From NCBI GenBank assembly GCA_964435725.1, contig CAYTAJ010000087.1, forward strand, positions 1 to 8,770: DNA of 8,770 nucleotides, in the 5' to 3' direction. The notes beneath the pieces were generated by a model, which made no database searches, was not told the DNA's origin, and saw only the letters and a program-made list of their open reading frames with translations. Positions 1 through 6,955 of this stretch are shown here, one piece after another. The stretch is from Litorimonas sp964435725 (lineage in GTDB: Bacteria; Pseudomonadota; Alphaproteobacteria; Caulobacterales; Maricaulaceae). The stretch's first letter is position 1, and every line of letters begins with the position of its first letter. Position numbers and translations under genes: made by a program.

Positions 1-529
1 CGACCACAACGATAAGGTTGGCTGTGCCGCCATTGGTGATGAAGGTTTTGGAGCCATTAATGACCCAACCATTACCGTCTTTCTTGGCATTAGTTTTCAC
101 GTTTTGAAGGTCAGATCCTGTTCCCGGTTCTGACATGGCAATCGCGCCAACGAGCTCACCCGTTGCCATGCGCGGTAGCCATTTTTTCTTCTGCTCTTCC
201 GTGCCGTAATGCAGGATATAAGGCGCGACAATGGCATTGTGGAGCGAAAGACCAAATCCATCGACATTGGCTTTGATGAGCTCTTCTTGGATAATCATCT
301 CATGGCGATAATCGCCGCCACCGCCACCATATTCTTCTGGCATAGAACAATTGAGTAAGCCCATCTCACCGGCCATGTTCCAGAACTTGCGGTCGACTTT
401 TTTATTCTTGCGGAATTCTTCGGAATGAGGTGCCATTTCCCGCGCGTAAAAACCGTGAACGGCTTCACGGAAAATATTGATATCTTCTTCTGCATACCAA
501 TCCGGATTTTTAAAATCGATAGCGGCCAT
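1..529 (-). CDS. Acyl-CoA dehydrogenase, N-terminal part (cut by window edge)
   Basis: FAD-dependent acyl-CoA dehydrogenase, which oxidises an acyl-CoA to the trans-2-enoyl-CoA and passes electrons to ETF in the cytoplasm. I translated 176 residues from the ATG at 529-527; the rest lies beyond base 1 (family members are about 380 residues). Visible features are an N-terminal helical domain (about 5-120), the classic family signature at about 129-141 (AIAMSEPGTGSDL) and the following beta-domain stretch NGSKTFITNGG (about 158-168). The start is supported by a purine-rich AGAGAGA just upstream. The gene lies downstream of another acyl-CoA dehydrogenase and a MerR regulator on the same strand, so it probably belongs to one catabolic operon or regulon. 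Substrate chain length cannot be read from this fragment, because the catalytic Glu region is outside the window. No frame disruption is visible. Confidence 0.93.
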   Translation of the reverse strand, partial: MAAIDFKNPDWYAEEDINIFREAVHGFYAREMAPHSEEFRKNKKVDRKFWNMAGEMGLLNCSMPEEYGGGGGDYRHEMIIQEELIKANVDGFGLSLHNAIVAPYILHYGTEEQKKKWLPRMATGELVGAIAMSEPGTGSDLQNVKTNAKKDGNGWVINGSKTFITNGGTANLIVVV

Positions 530-562
530 TTAATCTCTCTCTTTTAAGTCTTCGTAATATGT

Positions 563-596
563 AAGCCTCGACATGGTGGGAGTCATGTCGAGGCTT
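563..596 (-). terminator. 13-bp perfect inverted repeat between the two acyl-CoA dehydrogenase genes
   Basis: Arms AAGCCTCGACATG (563-575) and CATGTCGAGGCTT (584-596) are perfectly complementary and flank an 8-nt loop. The repeat sits 22 nt after the stop of the larger dehydrogenase gene and 33 nt before the start of the next. In the minus direction the hairpin is followed by ACATATTACG rather than a U tract. It may therefore be a weak or Rho-assisted terminator/attenuator, or an mRNA-stabilising hairpin that sets different expression for the two genes. Confidence 0.55.
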
Positions 597-618
597 GGTT
601 CCCAAAGTGTAGTTATGT

Positions 619-1872
619 TTAAAACGCAGCCGCTTCCAGCGCCATGACGGGTTCTGCGCCTGTCTTGATTTTGGCGAGATGCGCGTCGAGCATGGGCAAC
701 ATACGGAGCATAAAGAAGCGACCCGTAATCAACTTATTCGGATAGAAATCTTCATTCGATCCCTCGTCAATTTTTTGTTGCGCAACGACGGCCATTTGCG
801 CCCACATATAGGCCAGCGTAGCGAGGCCCATCATGTGCATGTAATCGACAGAGCCAGCGCCCGCATTATTCGGATCTGACATGCCATTCTGCATCAACCA
901 CATCGTGGCTTCTGTCAGCTTTTTCTGAGCTCCTGAGAGACCATCCATAAACTCAGGTAGTTTTTCATTGTCACCATTGTCTTTCAAGAACGCGGCAATT
1001 TCAGAATTGAGAGTCATCAGAGCGCGACCGCCATTGCGGGCGAGTTTACGACCTACCAAGTCTAGCGCCTGAATACCATTCGCCCCTTCATAGATAAGCG
1101 CAATACGGTTATCGCGAACGAATTGACTCATGCCCCATTCTTCGACGAAGCCGTGACCGCCAAAGATTTGCTGGCAATCAATTGTTGTCTTCATCGACAT
1201 ATCTGTGAGGTAACCTTTAATGACCGGCGTCAACAGACCGAGATAATCATCACATTTTTCAACGAGCTTTTCATCGTCGGAATGCTTTTCAATATCTTCA
1301 TGCTTGGCCGCCCAAAGAAGNNNNNNNNNNNNNNNNNNNNNNNNNNNNNNNNNNNNNNNNNNNNNNNNNNNNNNNNNNNNNNNNNNNNNNNNNNNNNNNN
1401 NNNNNNNNNNNNNNNNNNNNAGGTAAGTTTCTTTTTGCTCTTGCGAACCGCCCGTCTCAATCGCTTTAATCGCGCCACCGGTCAGACCCGGATACATAGC
1501 AAAAGCCATATTGGCTGAGGTCCAAAGTTCTGAAGCCGCAAGACCCAACATGCCCGGCATACCTTGGCCGCCAAATTCAGTATCACGCGCTAGGCCTGTC
1601 CAGCCATTTTCAACCATTTGCTTATAGGCGTCTTTAAATCCTTTTGGCGTTGTGACCGAGCCATCTGCATGACGCGTACAGCCTTCATGATCACCGACGA
1701 CGTTTAGGGGTGCGAGAACTTCCTCAGCGAATTTTGCGCCTTGTTCGATAACCGCATCGGCAAGATCGCGATCAACTTCGGAAAAAGCATCGAACTTCTG
1801 CAGGTCTTCAAATCCGAGAACCTCGTGAAGCAAAAACTGCATATCGCGAACGGGGGCTTTATAACTTGGCAT
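619..1872 (-). CDS. Acyl-CoA dehydrogenase, DmdC/large FadE-like (interrupted by assembly gap)
   Basis: Large-type FAD acyl-CoA dehydrogenase of the family that includes 3-methylmercaptopropionyl-CoA dehydrogenase (DmdC) and related enzymes of about 590-600 residues. The N-terminus (MPSYKAPVRDMQFLLHEVL) and the stretch to about residue 150 match the extra N-terminal domain of that family. After the gap, 233 residues include QIFGGHGFVEEWGMSQFVRDNRI and YEGANGIQALDLVGRKL, the second dehydrogenase signature and C-terminal region, then the C-terminal domain ending EAAAF. Only 383 real residues are present, so about 210 residues (the central FAD/substrate domain) are hidden in the gap at 1321-1420. 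The frame continues across the N run as drawn. The start has a good AAGGA ribosome site 8 nt upstream. The gene begins 29 nt after merR and is probably co-transcribed with it. The real substrate, DMSP-derived or another acyl-CoA, cannot be decided. Confidence 0.9.
   Translation of the reverse strand: MPSYKAPVRDMQFLLHEVLGFEDLQKFDAFSEVDRDLADAVIEQGAKFAEEVLAPLNVVGDHEGCTRHADGSVTTPKGFKDAYKQMVENGWTGLARDTEFGGQGMPGMLGLAASELWTSANMAFAMYPGLTGGAIKAIETGGSQEQKETYXXXXXXXXXXXXXXXXXXXXXXXXXXXXXXXXXXLLWAAKHEDIEKHSDDEKLVEKCDDYLGLLTPVIKGYLTDMSMKTTIDCQQIFGGHGFVEEWGMSQFVRDNRIALIYEGANGIQALDLVGRKLARNGGRALMTLNSEIAAFLKDNGDNEKLPEFMDGLSGAQKKLTEATMWLMQNGMSDPNNAGAGSVDYMHMMGLATLAYMWAQMAVVAQQKIDEGSNEDFYPNKLITGRFFMLRMLPMLDAHLAKIKTGAEPVMALEAAAF
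1321..1420. other. Assembly gap (100 N) inside acyl-CoA dehydrogenase
   Basis: Exactly 100 N, a conventional placeholder for a gap of unknown length. Compared with the usual family length of about 595 residues, roughly 640 bp of coding sequence are probably missing here. Confidence 0.95.
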
Positions 1873-1901
1873 AATTATATTCCTTTTATTTAAGTCTAGA
1901 C

Positions 1902-2438
1902 TTACTCGGCAGGTTCGAATGTGTCGCTTTGAACGTCCAGGGTGTATCCATGCTCACCCTCAATGTGAGCAAATTTCTTTTTGAATGCGGCTTCGTATTT
2001 TGATGCCAAGCTCTCTACGCTTGGTTCTTCTTGTCTATTTTCGAGGTGGTCATCGATGATAGACACGATTTCGCGCATATCTTCAGCCATAATGTCGATG
2101 TCTTCACGACGTCGGCCCAATCCATCAATCACGGCTTGGAAGTTGGCTCTCCGTCGCTTTAATTCGTCGTGACCGGCAATATGGCCGTTCGTGACATCAA
2201 GTACGGCTTTGATATCATCCAAAGAAAAGCCCATGCGCTTGGCCCGCATGATTTTCTCAAATCGCAGACGCTCTGATTGACCAAAGACGCGCGTTCCCGC
2301 TTCCCGCTCTGGGCTCAATAGTCCCTTATCTTCGTAAAAGCGGATTGTGCGCGGCGTGACATCAAACATGTCGGCAAACTGGCGAATACCCCAGCTTTGC
2401 ATTTGTGTTGTGTTTGCACGTGTTGTCATATTGCTCAT
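1902..2438 (-). CDS. MerR-family transcriptional regulator (LiuR-like)
   Basis: A 178-residue DNA-binding regulator. The winged helix-turn-helix lies at about residues 17-36 (WGIRQFADMFDVTPRTIRFY), followed by the MerR hallmark RFYEDKGLLSPER, wing residues around GTRVF, and RAKRMGFSLDDI in the second helical pair. A long helix at about 91-130 would form the antiparallel dimer coiled coil. There is no cysteine, so it is not a metal or thiol sensor. The position at the head of an acyl-CoA dehydrogenase cluster suggests an acyl-CoA- or branched-chain-catabolism-responsive regulator of the LiuR type; this is inference from context. The start at 2438 has no Shine-Dalgarno sequence. The later in-frame ATG at 2429 is also possible and also weak. 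The 16-bp palindrome ten bases upstream implies autoregulation. Confidence 0.9.
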   Translation of the reverse strand: MSNMTTRANTTQMQSWGIRQFADMFDVTPRTIRFYEDKGLLSPEREAGTRVFGQSERLRFEKIMRAKRMGFSLDDIKAVLDVTNGHIAGHDELKRRRANFQAVIDGLGRRREDIDIMAEDMREIVSIIDDHLENRQEEPSVESLASKYEAAFKKKFAHIEGEHGYTLDVQSDTFEPAE

Positions 2439-2448
2439 TTAGATGACG

Positions 2449-2464
2449 TTGACGTTAACGTCAA
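2449..2464. promoter_or_regulatory. Perfect 16-bp palindrome, probable MerR/LiuR-like operator
   Basis: TTGACGTTAACGTCAA is perfectly self-complementary and begins 10 bp upstream of the merR start. MerR-type regulators bind such dyads between the -35 and -10 elements. On the minus strand the left end of the palindrome (TTGACG) could itself act as the -35 element. A further TGACGT copy at 2444-2449 abuts it. Binding by the adjacent MerR protein is an inference from proximity and symmetry. Confidence 0.7.
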
Positions 2465-2529
2465 TTAAAATCCTGCGAAAGGTTAAAATGTCACAATCTA
2501 CAGTCATTCTGCGGGTAAAAGTTAACGAT

Positions 2530-2544
2530 TTAACCCAGTATTAA
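2530..2544 (+). promoter_or_regulatory. CtrA-type box TTAA-N7-TTAA
   Basis: TTAACCCAGTATTAA matches the full consensus of the alphaproteobacterial cell-cycle regulator CtrA (TTAA-N7-TTAA), and is followed by CC as in many sites. A third TTAA at 2522-2525 lies just upstream. The site is about 92 bp upstream of the PodJ-like start codon and on the side that reads into it. Such AT-rich boxes can arise by chance, but the position upstream of a polarity-type gene makes regulation plausible. Confidence 0.5.
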
Positions 2545-2572
2545 CCACAATCGCGCCAATTTGCGTCAGTAT

Positions 2573-2598
2573 ACGTCATGATTCTAGACCCATGACGT
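2573..2598. promoter_or_regulatory. 26-bp interrupted dyad with TCTAGA core and a GANTC site
   Basis: The arms ACGTCATG (2573-2580) and CATGACGT (2591-2598) are perfectly complementary. TCTAGA (2583-2588), itself palindromic, sits exactly at the centre, so 22 of 26 positions are symmetric. A GATTC (GANTC, the CcrM methylation motif) lies at 2580-2584 within the dyad. The element is 38 bp upstream of the PodJ-like ATG. It may be an operator or a 5' UTR hairpin; the function is unknown. Confidence 0.5.
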
Positions 2599-2635
2599 GA
2601 CGTGGGGAGGTCTCGTCAGAGATATCGGATGCCTT

Positions 2636-4776
2636 ATGAGCCAGACGAAAAAATCGGCGCCAGCAAAGAAAGTCACAAAGTCTAAGGCTTTGCCTAAAAT
2701 GCCTGCTGCCAAAAAACCTGTCTCAAAAGCTTCTCAAACAGCCAAAAAACCCGCTAAAAAGCTAACATTGGCTGAAATGCAAAAGGCCTTATCATCTCTC
2801 GAAACACGAATGAAGCGTGCCGACACCCTGACTCGTAAAAGCGTTAAGACCTTGGAAGAGGTCGTCTCCACACTGGATGCGCGCACGAAAAAACAAGCAA
2901 CCGCTCAGAAATCGGCGCTATCGCGCCGTGTTGGTAAGTTATCCAACGACCTAGAAGAAGGCATGGCAACAACACGGGCTGAAATTCGCTCTGCCCTTAC
3001 CTCCGCCCTTGTGAACCCGTCATCAGTCGAAACCGCGGTTAATCAAGCGATTTCGAAACTTGAGAATAATGAAACAAAACAAGCCCAAGCAATTGCTAAA
3101 ATAAACCGCCATCTCGCCAGCCTCGCAAAAGCGGTCGAGGACCGCATCGTCAAAGATCAGATGGCCGCCACAGAGGCGTTACACGCTGTCGAAACACGCC
3201 TGTCCACACGTCTTGAGGCCATAGAAGCGGACTCAGCCAATGCGCTGACCCAAATCGGTGATAAGGTCGCTACGCTGAGTGAAGCCATTGAAGAGCGTCA
3301 GGCGCGCGCAGACTCTGTTGTTGCACTTAAAATCTCGGAACTCGCCGCTCAAACACAGGCTGAGTTTGATAAGACATCAAATTCGATGGAAGAACGTCTC
3401 GAAAAATTAGAACAAGCGGAACGCGAAGCCGCCTTAGTGCGTCCGCAGTCATTGTCTAACGATATGTCCGCGAATGTGTCTACTTTGTCTGGACAAGTCG
3501 AGACATTGCAGTCTCGCCTCGATAATATTGATGCCAGCTTTACCGCCTTGCAAACGCAAACAGAAATGATGGCGCAAGATCTTCAACGTGCACAATGGCA
3601 ACTGGAACAAAACACGCAATCACAAACAGTCTATACGCCTGTCCCTGACGCGCACATTATAGCGCCCGCCCCTGTTCAAGCGCCTGTACAGACAGCCGTT
3701 CATGCCCCGACGAATGTTGTGAACTTCACACCACAAACATTGAAGCCAAGTGTAAACCCTTATGCGGAAATGTCAGGCGCATCACAGGAAACAATGCAAG
3801 CTCCGGTCAATGACCAGCCTGATCATTTCCCGGTTGAGTTTGATCCAACAGCTTTTAGCCAGCCCAATACCGCAACCGCTTACGCGCAATCGGAACTGGC
3901 CGTACAAGCGCAGCCTAACCCCGACATGATAACGGCCCCACCGCCCTTAATGGGTGGCGTTGATGCGACGCCGCAAGCTTATGTTTCGCCTGGTAACAAC
4001 CTAGAAGACCTGCCTGCAGGAGATCCGATTTTACCTTATGCCGATCCAGCTTACGCCGAAAATGAAGAGCATATGGATAGGCTTCGCATTGCTGATGACA
4101 CGAAAAGCAAAAAGCGTCGCTCGAAAAAACCAAAAGCTAAGAAAGTCAAAAAGCCGAAAGCTGCTAAAGGTGAAGGAAGCTCACTGCTCACGCCACGCAA
4201 TCTTCGCGTTGCCGCTTTAGCGACAGGCGTGGCCGTCGTTGGTTTATTTGCGGCCAAGTCGTTCCTTTCACCGCAAACTGCACCGATGTTAGTTGGGAAT
4301 GGCGAACCCAGCATAGCCCAGTCGCCGAATGGCCCCACACAAGGTGGCCTAGTACAAGATGGACCCGTTCAGGGCGGACCTAATCAAGTTGCGCCACAAA
4401 CCTCAGCACCTATCGGGCAATATGCTGAGACNNNNNNNNNNNNNNNNNNNNNNNNNNNNNNNNNNNNNNNNNNNNNNNNNNNNNNNNNNNNNNNNNNNNN
4501 NNNNNNNNNNNNNNNNNNNNNNNNNNNNNNNCCAATGGCATCTTTAAAAATCTGGCATGGCAAACGAATGGCTCAAATAATCCGCAACGAGAGCAAGTAC
4601 GGCAAGTACAAACGCTGCTTACTGAAATTGGATTTGATATTGGTGGCGCAGACGGGATTATGGGTAAGCGTACGAGGGATGCCATTGTCAGCTTTGAACG
4701 CAGCAACGGTATGACGGAAACAGGCCAAGTCTCTTCCGCTTTGATCGACAAACTTAACATAGCCGCTGGCGCTTAA
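2636..4776 (+). CDS. PodJ-like coiled-coil / membrane / peptidoglycan-binding protein (interrupted by assembly gap)
   Basis: Probable polar or cell-envelope scaffold. From the ATG at 2636 (MSQTKKSAPAKK), the order is: Lys/Ala-rich tail (about 4-42); long Ala/Glu/Gln-rich heptad-like coiled coil (about 42-325); Pro/Gln/Ala-rich linker (about 330-480); basic patch (about 490-511, KSKKRRSKKPKAKK...); one transmembrane helix (about 525-544, VAALATGVAVVGLFAAKSFL); and a Pro/Gly/Gln-rich periplasmic linker. The positive patch implies a cytoplasmic N-terminus. After the gap, the frame ending at the TAA at 4774-4776 gives 80 residues with a clear PG_binding_1 domain (LTEIGFDIGGADGIMGKRTRDAIVSF). This domain order resembles PodJ and its relatives, which carry Sel1 repeats between membrane helix and peptidoglycan domain; those repeats would be in the gap. 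A GTG at 2597 in frame is a less likely start. The ribosome site is weak (CGGA). The stop overlaps the next gene's start. Confidence 0.75.
4432..4531. other. Assembly gap (100 N) inside the PodJ-like gene
   Basis: A placeholder run of 100 N. The reading frames on either side agree only if the true gap length is 2 modulo 3, so 100 cannot be the real length of an intact gene. Repetitive Sel1-type sequence, common at this place in PodJ-like proteins, would explain an assembly break; that content is inferred. Confidence 0.93.
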
Positions 4777-5255
4777 TGGTTATATCAGATGTGGTGATTA
4801 TCCGCGCGACATCTAAAAAGGATGTTGCAGCGGTAAAAACGCTTTTTCTCGAATATCTTGAATTTGTGACCGCCTATCTTGGACAAGACCTCTCTTTTCA
4901 AGGGACTGAAAAAGAATTTGCCGACTTCCCGCAAACTTATACATCACTTTTTCTGGCAAAACGCGACGAAGAAAATTTAGGGGCTGTCGGACTTAAACTT
5001 CTGAAACCGAACCTCATAGAATTAAAGCGTCTCTATGTGACGCCTGTAGCGCGAGGTTTGGGTCTTGGATATAAACTGTCTGAAGCCGTCATTAAAGATG
5101 CGCGGGCTCATGGTTATGACGCGCTCTATCTCGATACCGATCCAGGCCTAACCCATGCCAATGCCGTCTATGAAGCGCTCGGGTTTCGAGATATACCGCA
5201 ATATTACGAAAATCCTCTCGGCGGGCAATCGCGCTATATGAAACTCGAGCTGTAA
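4776..5255 (+). CDS. GNAT-family N-acetyltransferase
   Basis: A 159-residue cytoplasmic acyltransferase that would transfer an acetyl group from acetyl-CoA to an unknown amine. Motif A is clear at about residues 83-101: LKRLYVTPVARGLGLGYKL, including the R-GLGLG pyrophosphate-binding loop. Motif B follows at about 128-137 (ANAVYEALGF), and the C-terminal strand region ends in RYMKLEL. Length is normal for a single GNAT domain. The start codon shares one base with the preceding stop (TAATG), so translation is probably coupled to the PodJ-like gene and the two form an operon. The substrate cannot be predicted. No terminator is evident in the 16 bp before the convergent lipoprotein gene. Confidence 0.9.
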   Translation: MVISDVVIIRATSKKDVAAVKTLFLEYLEFVTAYLGQDLSFQGTEKEFADFPQTYTSLFLAKRDEENLGAVGLKLLKPNLIELKRLYVTPVARGLGLGYKLSEAVIKDARAHGYDALYLDTDPGLTHANAVYEALGFRDIPQYYENPLGGQSRYMKLEL

Positions 5256-5271
5256 AACCCTCAGTATTCAA

Positions 5272-6078
5272 CTACCGTAAAGAACCCAATAAAAGCGCCC
5301 GAAGTAAATCTAGGTCAGGCAGGTCTTGCATCTTGACCGCTTCTGGTACCTCTTCCGCCTTTACTTGGATTTGAGCCGTTCCATCCGTTGTCCCCGAAGA
5401 CATAGTCACTTCAACATTGGGGTCCGCGAATTTCGCCGGTGCCATTGGATCATCATCCGTACCTGTACGGCGCGTTTTTACCAGAGACCAACCCACGCCA
5501 TTGGCCGTGCGCGCGACGTCTTTCCCTTTATGCCACCCCATTAAGAATCGACCAGAAAATTCGCTCAAGCTATCCGCGCCTGTGATATTTCCAAATTGAG
5601 CGCCATCATACAGAAGGCCAAGCTTTTGCTGCATCATAGTCTTATTGGTATTAGATGCAGCACGGAATTTAATTGGATTTTCTAGCTCTTCTGGTGAACG
5701 TGCTCGCGAAATTAGAACAGGTGAAGCGGAATCCACTTTTACTGTCCAGACATGATCGAGGGAGCCATCACTGTTACGGTCTTCATAGCAAGTTGTGTTT
5801 GATCCGGGCTCCGTACAAAACAGATTGCCTTTAGACGTAGACGCCTGTGTCAGCATTACAGTCTGACCGCTTCTGTCCATTTCATGCGTGGCATAAGCCG
5901 TTGCATCCCATTCAAAAAAGATCTCCCCCATTTCGACTGTCATGGAACGTGTTTGCGTCGTTTCGGGTTGGAGCTTCCAATTAAAGCTAACGGTCCGATC
6001 CAAATTCTCTGGTGCTGTTGCACAAGCCGTTAAGATAAATGACGTCGTAAGCGCTGTTGCAAAGATTGATTTATTCAT
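5272..6078 (-). CDS. Predicted lipoprotein of unknown function with calcium-loop-like motif
   Basis: A 268-residue protein with no recognised family. The N-terminus is a lipoprotein signal with lipobox LTAC (Cys19), so it should be lipid-anchored in the envelope. Beta-rich, Thr/Ser-rich sequence follows. Two cysteines (C88 and C97) lead into D100-R-N-S-D-G-S-L-D108 and W111, an EF-hand/dockerin-like acidic loop; an NP pair is at 134-135. The upstream gene product carries the same Cys-acidic loop-Trp arrangement with the same Cys-to-Trp distance of 14, which suggests remote relatedness. The start is supported by GGGG right after the upstream stop, 8 nt before the ATG. The 12-nt intergenic spacing makes a two-gene operon very likely. 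The gene converges on the GNAT gene with only 16 bp between stops. Confidence 0.85.
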   Translation of the reverse strand: MNKSIFATALTTSFILTACATAPENLDRTVSFNWKLQPETTQTRSMTVEMGEIFFEWDATAYATHEMDRSGQTVMLTQASTSKGNLFCTEPGSNTTCYEDRNSDGSLDHVWTVKVDSASPVLISRARSPEELENPIKFRAASNTNKTMMQQKLGLLYDGAQFGNITGADSLSEFSGRFLMGWHKGKDVARTANGVGWSLVKTRRTGTDDDPMAPAKFADPNVEVTMSSGTTDGTAQIQVKAEEVPEAVKMQDLPDLDLLRALLLGSLR

Positions 6079-6090
6079 GTCCGCAACCCC

Positions 6091-6933
6091 TTAGTAATAG
6101 ACATATGTTGTTGTGGTCGTAATTGTCTTCGTTGCGTCAATACGCACATATTGCCGCGGTGGAGCTTTAACGATGCGATAAGTCAGCGCCTTAGTTTCGC
6201 TATCATAAGAAATGATATCAATTTCTGCGCCCCATAACTTCGCTTTACCTGGCGCCTCACCTGGGGACGGCATGGCGACGCTTTGTTTGCGTGTTCTGAG
6301 ACCGGCCGCTTCTATCCAGACAGAAATATTACCAGACTTGGGTTTTGACCAATGGATTTCAACCGGCACTGTTGGGCTGTTTTCTGTACTCGTCCGTTCA
6401 TATTTTGGAGAGCTGTCCAGTTTCTTTTTAAAGAGATCATAAGCGATAAGGGGATTGGACTCTTCCGCTACATTATTTCCCCACCCTTGATCAAAATCAC
6501 CATCATTATCGGTATCTTGCAAACAGTTCAGCGCAGCCCCTTTATAACTGCCATCCAACAAATTCAGCCCTGCTGTAAAAATGCCGCCGACGATCGCATT
6601 GAGGGCCTGCCCTCCGGCTTCCAAATTTGCTAAGACACAATACGTCCATACGGTATCGTCATAGCGACCGAACATCAGCGTATCTGCAGGGATTTTGACG
6701 AGGTTTGCGGCGGCACCCAGCGATGTCTCTTCTTTAAGGATAACAGCGCGCGGAAAACGGGCCGTGGCTTCTAATAAAGGCTCATTCCTTTCTGCCGTTT
6801 GCACACCCTCTATGACCTCCGTCTCGTCTAAGACAACGTGCAGATCGGTATAATAATAGCTCGTTTGCGCAAAAGAAGGTGTGGCCATCGCAGCAAAAGC
6901 GGACAGGGCCAAGCCCAGCATCAGTTTTTTCAT
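6091..6933 (-). CDS. Secreted protein of unknown function with calcium-loop-like motif
   Basis: A 280-residue exported protein of no family I recognise. The start is placed at the ATG at 6933, giving MKKLMLGLAL..., because AGGGGA lies 8 nt upstream of it; a further in-frame ATG at 6948 would put that ribosome site inside the gene. The signal peptide is classical (two Lys, hydrophobic core), with likely cleavage after PSFA (residue 22). C99 and C137 precede D140-T-D-N-D-G-D-F-D148 and W151, a DxDxDGxxD loop of the calcium-binding type, and an NP pair at 160-161. The C-terminus is unusual, with a run of threonines and then YVYY. It is the first gene of a pair with the downstream lipoprotein, which shares the motif. 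The location is probably periplasmic or outer-membrane associated. Confidence 0.85.
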   Translation of the reverse strand: MKKLMLGLALSAFAAMATPSFAQTSYYYTDLHVVLDETEVIEGVQTAERNEPLLEATARFPRAVILKEETSLGAAANLVKIPADTLMFGRYDDTVWTYCVLANLEAGGQALNAIVGGIFTAGLNLLDGSYKGAALNCLQDTDNDGDFDQGWGNNVAEESNPLIAYDLFKKKLDSSPKYERTSTENSPTVPVEIHWSKPKSGNISVWIEAAGLRTRKQSVAMPSPGEAPGKAKLWGAEIDIISYDSETKALTYRIVKAPPRQYVRIDATKTITTTTTYVYY

Positions 6934-6955
6934 AATATATCCCCTCATATGGTGA

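Noticed and set aside
295..495. Minus-strand 66-residue ORF inside the first dehydrogenase
   Set aside because: It is a shadow of the true frame, which begins at 529 and carries the acyl-CoA dehydrogenase signature.
2597..2635. GTG at 2597 as start of the PodJ-like gene (13 extra residues)
   Set aside because: It lies inside the dyad and TGACGT repeats, has no ribosome site, and the extra residues (TWGGLVRDIGCL) do not resemble the Lys/Ala-rich start that follows. The ATG at 2636 is preferred, although its own ribosome site is weak.
2629..2685. 18-codon ORF starting at ATG 2629
   Set aside because: It overlaps the PodJ-like start in another frame, its nearest strong GGGGAGG is 18 nt away, and the peptide shows no recognisable features.
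3915..4338. Minus-strand ORFs of 72 and 95 residues opposite the PodJ-like gene
   Set aside because: Their content is the antisense of Lys- and Pro-rich codons, and the plus-strand reading is continuous and has domain logic.
4532..4714. C-terminal tail of the PodJ-like protein in the frame running straight through the N block
   Set aside because: The 61 or so residues have no domain character, while the other frame gives an intact peptidoglycan-binding domain and a stop overlapping the next gene.
5326..5599. Plus-strand ORFs opposite the lipoprotein gene
   Set aside because: They lack a ribosome site and recognisable domains, and the minus strand encodes a protein with a clear lipobox.
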